Under the pieces are notes generated by a model. That model was not told where the DNA came from and did not search any database. It was given only the letters and a program-made list of their open reading frames with translations. Shown here in pieces: positions 22,851 to 34,849 of a DNA stretch of 64,000 bases. This stretch comes from Balaenoptera acutorostrata. Taxonomy: Eukaryota; Chordata; Mammalia; Artiodactyla; Balaenopteridae. The DNA is taken from assembly GCF_949987535.1 (NCBI RefSeq), contig NC_080077.1, positions 40,876,561-40,940,560 of the forward strand, written 5' to 3'. Both the position numbers and the translations under genes were made by a program. The stretch's first letter is position 1. Every line of letters begins with the position of its first letter.

Positions 22851-25160
22851 TGATAGTGTTCAGAAGATCTATTTTGTTGTTAGGAAAAAAGTGAAACACA
22901 AAATCTACTATCAAAATGGTAAGGGACATATACTTCTATTTTTTCCTATTGCTTCAATCTTGCCATGATGAGAGTTGAAATCCAGTAATTTTGTGGTTAA
23001 TCTCTTCAATTCTGCTGAACTTTGTCTTGCAATGGTTAATATACTTAAGGGAAATCTAGGACATCTCAAGCCAGAACCATATCTGTGGCTTTTTCTGTCC
23101 TTGCCTCTGCAATTCCTATTCACAATACTGGATCTTGTGGTAAAATAAGGTTGTAATCTGGGGTTGCAGTTTTGGTAATGTTCAAAAGATGAGCCAAGAA
23201 AAATCACTATCATTAGCCCTTGTCATGTGAAGTTAAAAAATACCTTGTCCTGCCATAGCTCAGGGGAAAGTCTGAGCATATCTGCATTCAGCATTTTAAG
23301 GAGTTAGATTTTTAATAGCATGTTGGGTCTTTTCAGGTTGTCAAGGGAAAAGAGATACTCTCAACTTGACAGAGGCCATGATCATTTGTCACAGGAATAA
23401 ACAAGAAAGGAAGCACAGGAAATCTCAGAACCCTTGCCTCCTGGGGCCCTGGAACAGCACTGAAGACACAGTATCCCATGTAGAGAACGCTGGTCTCATG
23501 ACTCAACTTTCTGTGTCTCTTTCTAAAGCTACTTAACTGCATATATGGTTCCAACCTATTGCTAGCAACCTATTCTAACCTGATGACATTCTTTGTGTTT
23601 CAGTACCATGCTGCTCTCTCTCAGGATTTTTGAGTGTCTTAATTCAAATTCACCAGGAGAGAATGAATCTGATTAGAAAAGACTCAGCAGAAAAGAAAAC
23701 CTCTAATTCTTTTTTCACTATCTGGTGTGAGCACAGATTATCTCATAGGCTGCTGGCCATCACACAGATAGCTGCCCTTCATTCAAATTCCAATCTGTGG
23801 TTCAAGCTAGGGCTTTAGGATCAATTGGCCAAATGTGACAATGTCTACACTTTGCTCAGAAGAAGCTTGGGAACGACAGCTCTCAAAATATCACTGAGGC
23901 CTTAAAAAAAAAAGAGGTTAGCTTGATTATCCTATGTGAGTCTGGGGAGGGCAAGAACATTTTCATGTTTTTAAAGCTCTGTAGTAGAGGAAAAAGCCAT
24001 CTCTCTCACTACCGTTCCACGTGTGAACGTATGTGCACATACATGCGTGTATAAAGGGGGTGCAGGCAGCTGGAACACATGAACTCCAGGAGAAGGAAAA
24101 CTCAAAGTATTATTTCAGATCTACAAACTGCCATAACATTTTTCATTTTACCTCCATACATTTAAATCTTTGGATTTGCTGACTTGAGAATCAAATTGTT
24201 AACATGATGACAAGCACTTCCACATTTGGAAAGAAAATGATTGGTAATAGAGAAGAAATCATGTGGACAAATCCCCCAAATCAACGATAAGCTGTTGTAA
24301 CTACACAGAGCAGGGCTCCAGGTCACTTGAAGGAACGTGACGGCCCAACTGAGGCAATGCTATCTGTGCCTATGGTACCTGATAAAGATGTACTGAACAA
24401 AGGGAGCTTTCTAAGTGTTTCTCATTATCAAAGGTTTAAAGGGCAGGATATAACTGGAATCTCCAGTCAGCTGTAGATTCTTGAGGCCAAAAGGAGTCAT
24501 ACATGAGACAGTTAACTCCTGACGACCATTTCTTCATAGATATGCCACAGCTTCTGACTTCTGTGCCCACCACAGCTCCAGCTGCTTCTCAGTATGCTTT
24601 GCTCTCCACTGACCTGACACTGCCTTACATGCCTATCTTTCACTCCCTATGATTCAGAAACCAGATGTGACCCGAGAAAGAAACGCCTGTCCATTAGGGT
24701 GACACATTTGGCTCCTTCTCCAAACCAGCTTTTGAAGCAGGTATCTGCAGCCCAGGTGTGTCTGCAATGTCAGCTTAGGGAGCATGATAGGGAAGCAGGA
24801 TTAGGAGGGAGGGCTCTTGATTTTGAAGGTTAGAAAAGCCTTAAGATAAAGGCAAGTTTCTGGATCTATGCTTTGTTGAAAACAGTAAATCCACTGAGGA
24901 TCAAAGACATTTTAAAAGGAATGGGAACCTAGAGGCTATCTATGGGGATTATCAGAAATTTGCTGTCTTGAAAGACAAATCTAAATTTCATTCATTGTAC
25001 TTGACAGAACAAAGGATTTAAGCTAAATCTTTAAATTTCTATAATGACCCAATTGCTTTGAGCTTTGTTTTCTTCATATAAAATATTTTATCTAGATTTC
25101 AAAAGTTCCTTTCAGCTCATAATTCTGTCTCTCTCTATGTACAAAAACATAGCAATGTCT
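22851..25160. other. Unassigned non-coding DNA
   Basis: No recognised repeat and no supported gene over more than 2 kb. The 100-codon minus frame at 22911-23213 and the frames at 23333-23818 lack domains or splice signals. Confidence 0.45.
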
Positions 25161-25181
25161 TCATTCTAGTACAGGATTTAC

Positions 25182-25326
25182 TTCCACACAGGATTCATTG
25201 ACAAAGTTTCTGGGAGCCAATGGCAACTCCCTAATGATCTTTGTGAACTTTTGTAGTTTCCGGCTGAAAATCCCAATTTCACTCCCGGAAACAGAATCAG
25301 TAAATGCCTCATATTCTTCAGAGATA
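25182..25326 (-). other. Candidate coding exon (unproven)
   Basis: On the minus strand a good acceptor (pyrimidine-rich 'ctttacttacccttcctag', AG at 25328-25327) precedes a 145-bp open stretch that ends at a plausible donor, GAA|gtaaat (gt at 25181-25180). The frame that continues to 25161 gives a mixed, protein-like composition (EEYEAFTDSVSGSEIG, then FSRKLQKFTKIIREL). The exon would start with the third base of a codon and end on a codon boundary. CpGs cluster here and just beyond (25261-25435). Against it: a second minus frame and a plus frame are also open, no partner exon was found, and I do not recognise the peptide. It may be chance or a relic. Confidence 0.2.
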
Positions 25327-26924
25327 CTAGGAAGGGTAAGTAAAGCAGATACTGGCAATTGGTCATACGAACTCTACAGGCTCTTTGCTAAGACGTGACC
25401 TAAACCACTGTATCCGCACGTCCGGAAGCAGTACGGACACCACTTCCTCCTCCTTCAACACTGCATTCTGTGAATCATTCCCAAGACAATTGTATGTAGC
25501 AGTCAAAGAGTCTCAGTTTCTAGAGTTAGAATTTTCACCAGAGAAAACATAGAAATGTAAAATGGTTCATCCCCACAGCCTTCATAAAATCTGAACAATG
25601 TAAATAAAGAACATTTTTAATTCAGTAGATGGAAAATGAAATATCACTTACATACTTCAAAGCAAAAGTTAAGGATATAGTATATAAATAGGTCCATAAT
25701 AATAAAATAGAAAGCTCAGGCAACATCTGAGTCATTCAGGTTACCAAGAACCTTTTTTTTTCTCAAAGCACATTGCCTGTAGAAAGCAGATTTTGTAATT
25801 TTTGAACTGTCCCTATCCTTAGTTGTCTCCCCTCTTCACTTGGTGTTTTTAAACTTCACTCTTAGGTCTCTCAGAGTCTGTCTTATTTCTTCCAAACAAG
25901 ATCATCATCAAAGTTTAAAAGACAAATTTCCTGGCAAACAGCCTGAAGTTTTAACCACACGAACAGCATTTCCACCCAAACCATAACGTTATCAGTTAAA
26001 CTAAAATATGGTGACAATTCTATTTAAATAAAAGTTCCTGTCTCAAATGTCAACAGATCCAACATCGGGTTAGAGTGATATCCTGTTGCCAGATTTTGTC
26101 TCTGTTAGATAAACTATGACTCTTCAGCTTGTTATGGGACAGTGGATTCCAACAGAGAGTTGGCACAGAAGAAATGCAGCATAAGTGGAAGAACATATTT
26201 TTCATTCAGCCTGATCTTCCAGGCTTTGAGGAAAACCAAGTACCAACCATCAATTTTCTCTACTACCTACTCATTCCCCCACTACCAGACTCATTCCCAT
26301 GATATTAACTCCTTTGCTTCTCTCTAAAGTATGCATGAAACCCTAATCTGGGGGTGTAGCATTGTGCAGGCATAGAAAGTTGGTCTCCTATCTGAGTGTA
26401 GGGTCATGATTAAGAGCAGGCAAAGTACCTGACTTCTGCACACATCCAGACACAGCTGAGCTTTGGATGTCCTTAGTTGACAGTTGCCTAGGTGGAACTG
26501 AATACACTTAAGAGCCATTGTTAACTCATGGCAAGAGAGGTTACTGATTGTGAATCAGAAATTTTCTACTTGAGCTGGGAATAATCTTGGTAAAAGCCAA
26601 ATTCTAGAACTTATTTGGAATATGGAGTGTTTCTTACATTTATAGTTATACAAATTCCATTGTTTTGCATCAAGTCCTAAAGGAGAGGCAAGTGAACAGC
26701 TCTAAGGTCAAGCACACAGGATGAGAGGCACTTTTCGAGAATCTGAGGAAATATCAGAGTCAAGATTAATATCTTAGTGGTTCTGTCACCTACTATAAAA
26801 TTATGTTTTAAGGTCTGTGTTTTAAATATCAGTTTGTGTGCAATAAATTGTAAGTATACACTAACAATTTACTTTATAGCTAGTAAAATTGACTTTATGT
26901 TTTCATAATCTATATATTTATTTT
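25327..26924. other. Unassigned non-coding DNA
   Basis: No gene or clearly recognised repeat. A CpG-bearing patch at 25410-25440 adjoins the exon candidate. The frames at 26142-26518 are unsupported. Confidence 0.45.
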
Positions 26925-27092
26925 TTAAAGCTAATATATTCCTATGATTCAAAATTCAATAGGCAAAGAAGATAAAAGTAAGGTTTTCCTCTCTCACTTA
27001 TACCCTACCCACCTTGTTCTCCACCCACCCACCCCCTTCTCCCAACAACAACCAGTGCTGTCCCATTCTTGCCTGTCCTTTCCTAGGTCTTT

Positions 27093-27124
27093 TTTTTTTT
27101 TTTTTTTTTAAGTTTTACTTGATT

Positions 27125-27171
<47 letters not shown>

Positions 27172-27460
27172 TTTTTGGCTGTGTTGGGTCTTCGGTTCGT
27201 GCGAGGGCTTTCTCCAGTTGCGGCAAGCGGGGGCCACTCTTCATCGCGGTGCGGGGACCGCTCTTCATCGCGGTGCGTGGGCCTTTCTCCATCGCGGCCC
27301 CTCCCGTTGCGGGGCACAGGCTCCAGACGCGCAGGCTCAGCAATTGTGGCTCACGGGCCCAGCTGCTCCGCGGCATGTGGGATCTTCCCAGACCAGGGCT
27401 CGAACCCGTGTCCCCTGCATTAGCAGGCAGATTCTCAACCACTGCGCCACCAGGGAAGCC
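27093..27460 (-). mobile_element. Young CHR-2-like SINE with internal duplication
   Basis: TSD cctttcctaggtcttt (27077-27092 and 27461-27476) is perfect over 16 bp. The A-rich tail includes a long (TTTA)n run (about 27127-27173). Around 27236-27285 the segment 'cgctcttcatcgcggtgcg' occurs twice, a tandem duplication of about 26 bp absent from the copies at 13166 and 20261. Confidence 0.96.
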
Positions 27461-27849
27461 CCTTTCCTAGGTCTTTGATGCAAATTCACTCATATATCAT
27501 TTTCTTCCTTCTCTTTGAACAAATGGTGGCACCTTATATAAACTATTCTGTCCCTTGCTTTTTTCGCCTTAATATATTAGATGAGAGATATTTTAATATA
27601 AGTTCATAGAGAGCTTCTTCATTATTTTTTATGGCTGCATAGCATTACACTGCAGGAAAATACAATATATTTAATCAATTCTCTGTTTTGAATATTTAGA
27701 TTTTTTCTGATCTTTTGCTACTATGTTGAATCATATGAAATGCTACAATTGCTAACCTTGTACCTTTATCATTTTGCAGATGTACAAGTATATCTGTAGG
27801 ATGAACTACTAGAATTTTAATTGTTAGAACAAGAAATATGTGTATTTGT

Positions 27850-28053
27850 CAGGACTTTCCTGGTGGTCCAGTAGGTAAGACTTTGCCTTCCAATGCAGGG
27901 GCTGCAGGTTCGATCCCTGGTCGGGGAGCTTAGATCCCACGTGCCTCGTGGCCAAAAAACCAAAACATAAAACAGAAGCAATATTGTAACAAATTCAATA
28001 AAGACTTTTAAAATGGTCCCCATCAAAGAAAAAAAAATTCTTTAAAAAAAAAA
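27850..28053 (+). mobile_element. CHR-1-like SINE with extended 3' body
   Basis: tRNA-like head ('actttcctggtggtccagta', B box 'ggttcgatccctgg'), then 'gtgcctcgtggccaaaaaac' and a distinct 3' body ('aacaaattcaataaagactt', 'aaaatggtccccatcaaag') before an A-rich tail. A perfect 19-bp TSD, aagaaatatgtgtatttgt, lies at 27831-27849 and 28054-28072. The body recalls tRNA SINEs also found in ruminants. Confidence 0.95.
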
Positions 28054-28290
28054 AAGAAATATGTGTATTTGTAACTTTAATAGATCCAAGCAATTTATTC
28101 ATCAACCAACCTGGCCAACTATGTCCTCTAATTTGTTGTCTCTAAATCTGATTGGTAAAAAAATATATCTCAGTATAATTTTATCTACATTTATCTTATT
28201 GTGACTGAGTTTGAGCATCTTTTCTTAGCAGAAGAAGCATTTTTATTTCTTTTTCTGTTTGTTCATAGTATGACTGTTTTTACAGTGTCC

Positions 28291-29089
28291 ATATTTTAGA
28301 AAAACTTTATCAAGATATACAGTGTTTACCATTACGATTTACCTTTTATTAGTTGAAGAGATCTCAGGAAATGGTCATTTCCTCTGTCATGGCATTATTT
28401 CTATCATACATGATAAAAATTAAGTTGATAAATTCATAGAAATCTACCTGATTAATTTTTCTAATCAGAGAATCTATAATACTGAAAATATTCTTTAAAA
28501 TGACTCTCCCTAATTTTCTTTCTTCTACCAAATAATAATACTTCAGTACGTTTTCTTTATTTGCTAGAAATATTGCTTACAATTGTCTACTTTCTCTCAA
28601 AACTGTCAGGAATTGTATTTTCTTTGTTTTTGAGTATTCTTTTGCCTCAAATCATAATAAATATAGGGGATGCCCTTGAACTTTGGGGCCTGAAACAAGG
28701 TTGTTGTTCTATGAGTTAGATGAAGATAGGGGATTTGCAAAGTTCTAAGGAGATCATTCTGCCACTGTTGAGTGTCGAAGGACATTTTCAACTTTTCTGA
28801 CTGGCAGTGAATTTGCAGGGCTACTGAAAAAAAGCGTAAGACAGTGTGGAGCTGGGGAGACTAGGCAAAGGGTAGCTGAAAGAAAGAGCCAAAGAGGAAG
28901 ATTAAGGAGAATTGAGGTTGTTTTCCTCACTAATCCATGGCATGTTCATGGTAGTTCATTTCTGTGGTTGAATCAATGCTCTTATAAATTTAAACTTGCT
29001 GAAAGTTCCCGAGTGTGTTTAACATTGCCATCCTTACTTTTACTTTAGTTCCAAAAGAAATCAATTAGTGTGCCTTGTTAGAAAACTGA
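28291..29089. other. Unassigned non-coding DNA
   Basis: AT-rich, with no gene. The first part may still be diverged L1, but I cannot place it. Confidence 0.4.
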
Positions 29090-29255
29090 TTGATAAAGTT
29101 AATCAAATTATCAGCAAATATTTGTTGAGGGCTTACTATGGCAGACTTTGTTTTCTAGGCTATGGAGAGACAGCATTGAACAGGAAAGAGGAATGTCCTG
29201 CTCTCAGGAAGTTTACATTCTTGTGGCACCAGACAGATTAAAAAATATGAAAACA
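29090..29255 (-). mobile_element. L2 3'-end fragment interrupted by a SINE
   Basis: 'atatttgttgagggcttact', 'ctatggagagacagcattga', 'cctgctctcaggaagtttac' match reverse-complement L2. The L2 is cut at 29255 by the SINE, and a short continuation may follow after 29557. Confidence 0.65.
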
Positions 29256-29548
29256 GGGCTTCCCTGGTGGCGCAGTGGTTGAGAATCCTCCTGCCAATGC
29301 AGAGGACACGGGTTCGAGCCCTGGTCTGGGAAGATCCCACATGCCGCAGAGCGGCTGGGCCCGTGAGCCACAATTACTGAGCCTGCGCGTCTGGAGCCTG
29401 TGCTCCACAACAAGAGAGGCCGCAATAGTGAGAGGCCTGCGCACCGCGATGAAGAGTGGCCCCCGCTTGCCACAACTAGAGAAAGCCCTCGCACAGAAAC
29501 GAAGACCCAACACAGCCATAAATAAATAAAAATTAAAAAAAAAAAAAA
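29256..29548 (+). mobile_element. Young CHR-2-like SINE
   Basis: 'ggcttccctggtggcgcagt' head, intact B box 'gggttcgagccctgg', 'gaagatcccacatgccgcag', and tail of (AAAT)n plus A run. TSD atgaaaaca is at 29247-29255 and 29549-29557. Same subtype as 13166-13455, opposite orientation. Antisense frames at 29155-29558 are shadows. Confidence 0.96.
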
Positions 29549-29559
29549 ATGAAAACAAA

Positions 29560-30425
29560 AATTAAGGACTATAAAAGAAATAGAGACAAGAAAGATGGGT
29601 CTTATAGTTAATAATTAACCAAGCAAAGCCTTCTATATTTATTCTTGTGTTCCTAAGGCTTACTGAACTAATTTTCAAACAACTTTTCTATGTATCCCAA
29701 ATGAGGTCATTAGTTATGATGTTAGTAAAATAAATCACTCAATTGAAAACAGCCTACAAAGTACAATCTATTTAATTTCTGATCCTTTGAGGTATATTAA
29801 CAACTTGCCAGAATTCTAGCCTAACATATGTCTCTAAGAATGTAATAAAAAATGTGCATGAAAATGTTTGCTGAGAATCTTCCTTGGTTAAGAAATAGAT
29901 TAAATGATCTGGTGAAACATGATTTTATTAGCTTGAACGATGGTTCAAATTAGACTAATAGGGGAAAAGAAATATAAAATAGAAACTTCAAAAAGTAGAA
30001 ATATAAAATTTAAATAATTATGAGATAGGAGTGGAAAGGGGGGAAAGGTTTAGAAAAACTTTCAAGGGCATGAATTTGGCAATGCTTTAATTGTAAAATA
30101 TGATTAATGAATATGACAGAATTTGGAGAACTTAAAAGTACGAATTGTTTGCAGTCCTGGTCCAGGCATAACTGCTGGCTAAATCTGTAACTGTTGAAGA
30201 TTTTTCCACTGTTTCTTTACTTAATCTTCAGCCAAGTATCCATTTCCTTTTGCTCTTAAAGCCAGATGAATGACATTTTAATTTTTACATTGTCTCTTTT
30301 TTCTCCTACCTACAGTTTTAGAAGCAAGTTTATCTAGCCAACAAATTAAAATGGAAAACAGTCCAGGGAAAAATAACAATGAACCAAAGAAGAAGATTTG
30401 CAGTGTGACTTCAGATGCCCACAGT
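29560..30425. other. Unassigned AT-rich DNA
   Basis: No gene, and no recognised repeat beyond a possible L2 continuation at the very start. Confidence 0.45.
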
Positions 30426-30429
30426 GTGC

Positions 30430-30590
30430 TCAGTATTGAAGCACTCTTGTCCATCAATCTGTTTATCTCTTTATCTTCCTCCCTCTAGAATGTAAACTCC
30501 ATGAGCGTAGTGTCCTTTCCTATTTTGTTCAACACCTTTTCCCCGAATACATTTCAGATTGCCAAGCATAAATATTTGCTCAACCAACAA
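30430..30590 (+). mobile_element. L2 3'-end fragment
   Basis: 'agaatgtaaactccatgagc', 'tcctattttgttcaacacct' and 'gccaagcataaatatttgct' follow the L2 3' end in order. Confidence 0.65.
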
Positions 30591-32185
30591 ATCCAAAAAT
30601 GCACTTAAATTCCAGCTTAAATTCCTTCTTTGCTACAGCTTAAAATTATTTTCTCTTGTTTAACCTCCATTTGAATAAGAATCAGTTTATCATAATAAAA
30701 AATAATTTCCTAATATTTTGATAATGGTCTTAAAACCTACTTTGAAGAAATGGATTAGTCTATGTTTGGTTTTAGTTTAATGTTACTGACTCATCCTAGA
30801 GACCCTTGATGACCAAATCCTTTTTGAAGATATTATAGATCATAATGGACAGGGGTCCTTATTTGTTATGCTATATTCTTTATTTGTTTCTACCCACCAC
30901 ATGTTTTGAAAGGATTTCAGGCAGCTTTGTGGATCCACTGGCATGTTTGTTCTTATTAAAGTTACTAAATTCTCAAATTACATAACCTGTTGCTAGGCAT
31001 GTAAGAGATCCTCAATGTATCAGTGATATTAGACTGTTTACTCAGAAAAAGTTCTAACCTGATTAATAAGACACATAGAGAATAATAGAAACAACTTCTA
31101 AAGTTTAGTTTCTCTTCTCTGGTACTTATCTTGACTTTATACTTTCCAAACTCTCTCACATACAAGTCACTCATCAGTCATCGTCAACTGTCTAGGGGGT
31201 CCTGTCCCATCTATTGCTTAATCCTGGTTAACTACCTTCAGGCACTGGAGAGAATAAACTCATCCTTCTAAAATGTTGCATTATTTCTAAAGTTCTAAAA
31301 GAGGGATTACATTTTGTGAAGCACAGAATGTCCAACCAGGGAGTGACTTGGTCATTTTGAGCTCATCAAGTATCTCATATCCACAATTTGAGGATACATT
31401 GTTTGTAAAAATGAAAACAGACCTTAACTTCAGGAGCTTTCATGAATCTCCCATTGTCAGTATTGCAATTTTGCCTGGCCTCTGTTATGCTCAACACTTT
31501 GCAAACAAATATTATATTTATAAGGATGCTACGTGGAAATCAACATGACCTTTAGTTACACAGACCAGTCTTTAGGGGAAATCTGCAAAAATGATCATGC
31601 TATAGCACATTACAGAGAGTAATAGTTCTCAAACAGAACACTCATGTGGCAGTCATAAAAAGGAACCGGAGACTTTTTCTATACAGAGCCTGTATTTTAA
31701 AGATGTTGACAGCCAGGATATAAAAACAAACCATTTGTGTTATGTCTCCTGTGTCTATTCAAAATGAGAAGGTCAAGGAAATTTGCCAGGTATTTTAAAT
31801 AAACACTGCTGGTTAATGTCCTATACCAGAACAAGCAAAAGCTCAAGAGACTCTGTTTCTTCTAGGTAGAAAATGCTTTTTATATCCAAAAAGGTGAATT
31901 CTCTTACATAAATCATAAATTTTCTCATTAAAATACTTGAGTTTAAAAAACCCTCAAAAAGTACAATGTACAAGTGGCCATTTAAAAGACAAAAAGAAAT
32001 TTTTTGTGTATGCTAAGACACGATAAATTATGCAGGGCTTCAAAAGTAAAACAAGCTCTTAAAAATATCACGCCACAGTACACCATGCCCCATAGCTCTG
32101 CTCTAGAATGTGAACAAGAGGGCATCTCTGATAAAGATATCATGTCCTTACTGAAATCCAAACACCAACAGACTAAATGCCATAT
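30591..32185. other. Unassigned non-coding DNA
   Basis: No gene or confident repeat. Short frames at 30965-31548 and 32004-32255 have no recognisable features. Confidence 0.45.
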
Positions 32186-32189
32186 GAAT

Positions 32190-32360
32190 ATTATTTCATT
32201 TAAAGATTACAATAGTGCCCAAGCATCATTCCCACTTTATAGATCAAGAAACTAAGGCTTAGGGAGGTCACACATGCAGCCAGTAAGAGGTGATATTTAA
32301 GATTTGAGCCTACTGCTATCTGGCTCCAAAGGATGCTCTTATCCTCTCTACAACCAGCCC
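32190..32360 (-). mobile_element. MIR SINE
   Basis: 'cactttatagatcaagaaac', 'taaggcttagggaggtcaca', 'gatttgagcctactgctatc' and 'ggatgctcttatcctctcta' match reverse-complement MIR. Confidence 0.7.
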
Positions 32361-32444
32361 CTTCCCGAGGTGGTATGAAGTTAATTACTGGACTACATGT
32401 TGTACATATATTTCTTATTGCACATTTTGGCACTAAATTGTTCA

Positions 32445-32585
32445 TCATTATTTACCTCTTGATCTCTTTTAGAATCTGAATTCCCTAAGGGAAACTCTAC
32501 ATCTTATTTATCTCCATAGCCCCAGTACCACTCACAGCCTTGTCCCTCTTGAAGCAGGTACTCAGTGACAGCTGAAATGAACTGA
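32445..32585 (+). mobile_element. L2 3'-end fragment
   Basis: 'gaatctgaattccctaaggg', 'tcttatttatctccatagcc' and 'gcaggtactcagtgacagct' correspond to L2 landmarks. Confidence 0.55.
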
Positions 32586-32944
32586 AAGGGTCTATCGATC
32601 TCAGGTCCTATAAGAGTTTGCTAAATCCAAATGTTCTGTTTTTCCCTGTCACCAAAGCAACCTGACATCACGATATCATTTCTTACCCCCTCACCTCACT
32701 GCTAATGTCCATTCACTGGTGTCTCATTCATAGATCCTTCTGACCACCTTCCCGCTTTCACTGAAATGTTTCTCCCCTGATGACATCTCTCTCACCATGG
32801 CCTACCTGGAGCAGAGGCAACTCATTCCACCATATCACACTTCCCACAGAATCTACAGATCATGTCAACCTTCCCCTCACTTCTCAATCCTTTGAGGTTC
32901 ATGTTATCTGGCTTATGAATCGATCCCTCTTTAAATATCTCTTG

Positions 32945-33150
32945 ACAATAAGTGGCTTCATTCATATGAATCATTCATTTATTCATTCATTCAGTAAAGT
33001 TTATTGAGTGTTTAATATGCACCAAGTGCAGAGGGTAAAAGATGAATGATTGACTAGTAAGGAACATGGATTGTAGTAAATGATCATATCATATGGTAAC
33101 ATTATTACAGTAATATACACTATGTTGAAGGAGTGATTGCATCCATGCAT
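32945..33150 (-). mobile_element. L2 3'-end fragment
   Basis: Starts with an (ATTC)n stretch, then 'gtttattgagtgtttaatat' and 'gcaccaagtgcagagggtaa', as expected for the reverse complement of an L2 terminus. Confidence 0.55.
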
Positions 33151-33598
33151 TCAACTAGCACCTTAGAATTCAAGATCTTACCTCCAGTTCAGATGTCTCT
33201 TCTGCCTTTCTGAAACGATTACCATCTCAAGAAACATCTAAAACCAAAGCTGTCAATATTTTTCCCTAGGCTCCTTCTCCAGGTTTCCATATCCCTCATC
33301 ATCACCAACCATGCAGATCCCTAAATTAGAAACCATAGCACAAGGACAGAAATCTCAAATGGTTATAGAGGAGAAATAGAATCCCTAACTGAGTGAAATA
33401 GGACAGGGGTAAACAACTGGGAAAGGTAGAAAGCATGGTACCACATCTTGCAATTTTTAACAAGAACCTGGGAATCCAGATTTTTGTGAGCAATTTCCTA
33501 ATTTGCAGCCAGTTAAGGATCACCAGTATATGCGAAAAGCATTAGGTGAAAGGTTGTTAAGGAGCAGTGTAGACATAGCATGTTAAAGCATCACCCAG

Positions 33599-33792
33599 GA
33601 CTTCCCTGGTGGTCCAGTGGCTAAAACTCCACACTCCCAGTGCATGGGGCCTGGGTTCGATCCCTGGTCAGGGAACTAGATCCCACATGCCACAACTGAG
33701 GGTTCGCATGCAGCAACTAAAGATCCCATGTGCCACAACGAAGACCCAAAGTAGCCAACTAAATAAATATATATATACATATTTTTTTTTAA
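33599..33792 (+). mobile_element. CHR-type SINE, intermediate form
   Basis: 'ggacttccctggtggtccag', 'cctgggttcgatccctggtc', then short 'gcaactaaagatcccatgtg' modules and a (TA)/A/T tail. TSD aaagcatcaccca (from 33585) versus aaagcatcgcccc (from 33793) has a mismatch near the end. Confidence 0.93.
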
Positions 33793-33939
33793 AAAGCATC
33801 GCCCCACAGAGAACTTACTAATTACAAAAGGGAGAAGACATCTTCACAACAGAGAAGTCGAGTGCAGACCACTTTGAGCAAGTTCCCAAACTTCACAGCA
33901 CCAATAACAATAAGAGAAACTGACTTATGTGCCCCTGCT

Positions 33940-34570
33940 AAAATCCAGTGGGAAGTCTGTACACTACAGTCCCCAAAAGTTTTAACCTGAATGTAATCAT
34001 GAGGAAACAATCAGGCAAATCAAAATTAAGGGACACTCTCCAAAACAACTCAACTGAACTCATCATAAATGCCACAAAATGTCACAAAAGACAAACAAAG
34101 GTGGGACCCTGTTTTACAGAAAAGAAGACCAAAGAGACATGACAACTAAATGCAATATGTGATTACTAAATGGATCTTGGTTTTAAAACATACACACACA
34201 CACACATACAACATTGTTGGGGCAACTGGGAAATGTGAATATGGATGGTAGAGAAGCTAATGTTATTGTATCATATTAAACTTCTGGAGTTTGATAATGA
34301 TATGGAGATTTTTCTAGGAGAATATCCTTTTTCTTAGGACATATATGCTTGAGTATTTAGGAGTGAAGTGACCTGATGCTTGAAACTTGCTTTCAGTTGA
34401 CTCAGGAAAAAAAAGGGGGGGAGAAAGAAAAAAAGTGAAAAATAAATGTAGCAAAATTAACAATTGATAATTGTTAATTATCAATTGACAGCAACATGGC
34501 ATATGTATGGGTATCCTTAAACAATTGTGTCCTTGTACAATATTTTTTCTAAATAAAAGTTACCTAGAAT
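33940..34570 (+). mobile_element. L1M 3' UTR region
   Basis: 'gtaatcatgaggaaacaatc', 'gagacatgacaactaaatgc', 'ttgttggggcaactgggaaa' and 'gaatatcctttttcttagga' match the 3' region of old L1 elements in order. It contains a short (CA)n run at 34189-34207 and the palindrome at 34461-34487. Confidence 0.6.
34461..34487. other. Perfect 12-bp inverted repeat with 3-nt loop
   Basis: Arms caattgataatt (34461-34472) and aattatcaattg (34476-34487) surround 'gtt'. A second overlapping inverted repeat (ttaacaatt / aattgttaa) uses the left arm, so alternative hairpins are possible. Confidence 0.9.
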
Positions 34571-34849
34571 CAGAAGAATAAAAGAAAACCACTTTGTTGA
34601 ACCACACTCCCTCCTCCAAAAAAATGCTCCTAATTTATAAACCTCTGACTGAGGCAGATTTAGCCTATAGACCAGCCCTAGTCTGCAGTTGGTTTAGAAG
34701 GATCCCTTCCTCTTTCTCCTTTATTTCCAGGTTCATTCTCATGCTGAAACTTCTCTGTCACCAGCTCACTGCTCCTAACTTTTTAATTCCCAGTTCCCAG
34801 CCCCAGTTCACACCTTAAATTTCTAACTTGCTTTATAACCACAGCCCCT

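Larger units (their letters stand above)
26925..28290 (-). mobile_element. Long L1M 3' end with two nested SINEs
   Basis: Old L1 sequence in reverse complement: 3' UTR at 26925-27092 ('tgattcaaaattcaataggc', CCACCC-rich), resuming at 27461 with 'attttttatggctgcatagc', 'ttgtacctttatcattttgc', 'aagtatatctgtaggatgaa', and resuming again at 28054 up to 'gtttgagcatcttttcttag'. Removing the SINEs at 27093-27460 and 27850-28053 restores collinearity. Confidence 0.85.

Noticed and set aside
22911..23213. 100-codon minus frame
   Set aside because: Chance-level length and no domain. The other strand shows no pseudogene-like continuity either.
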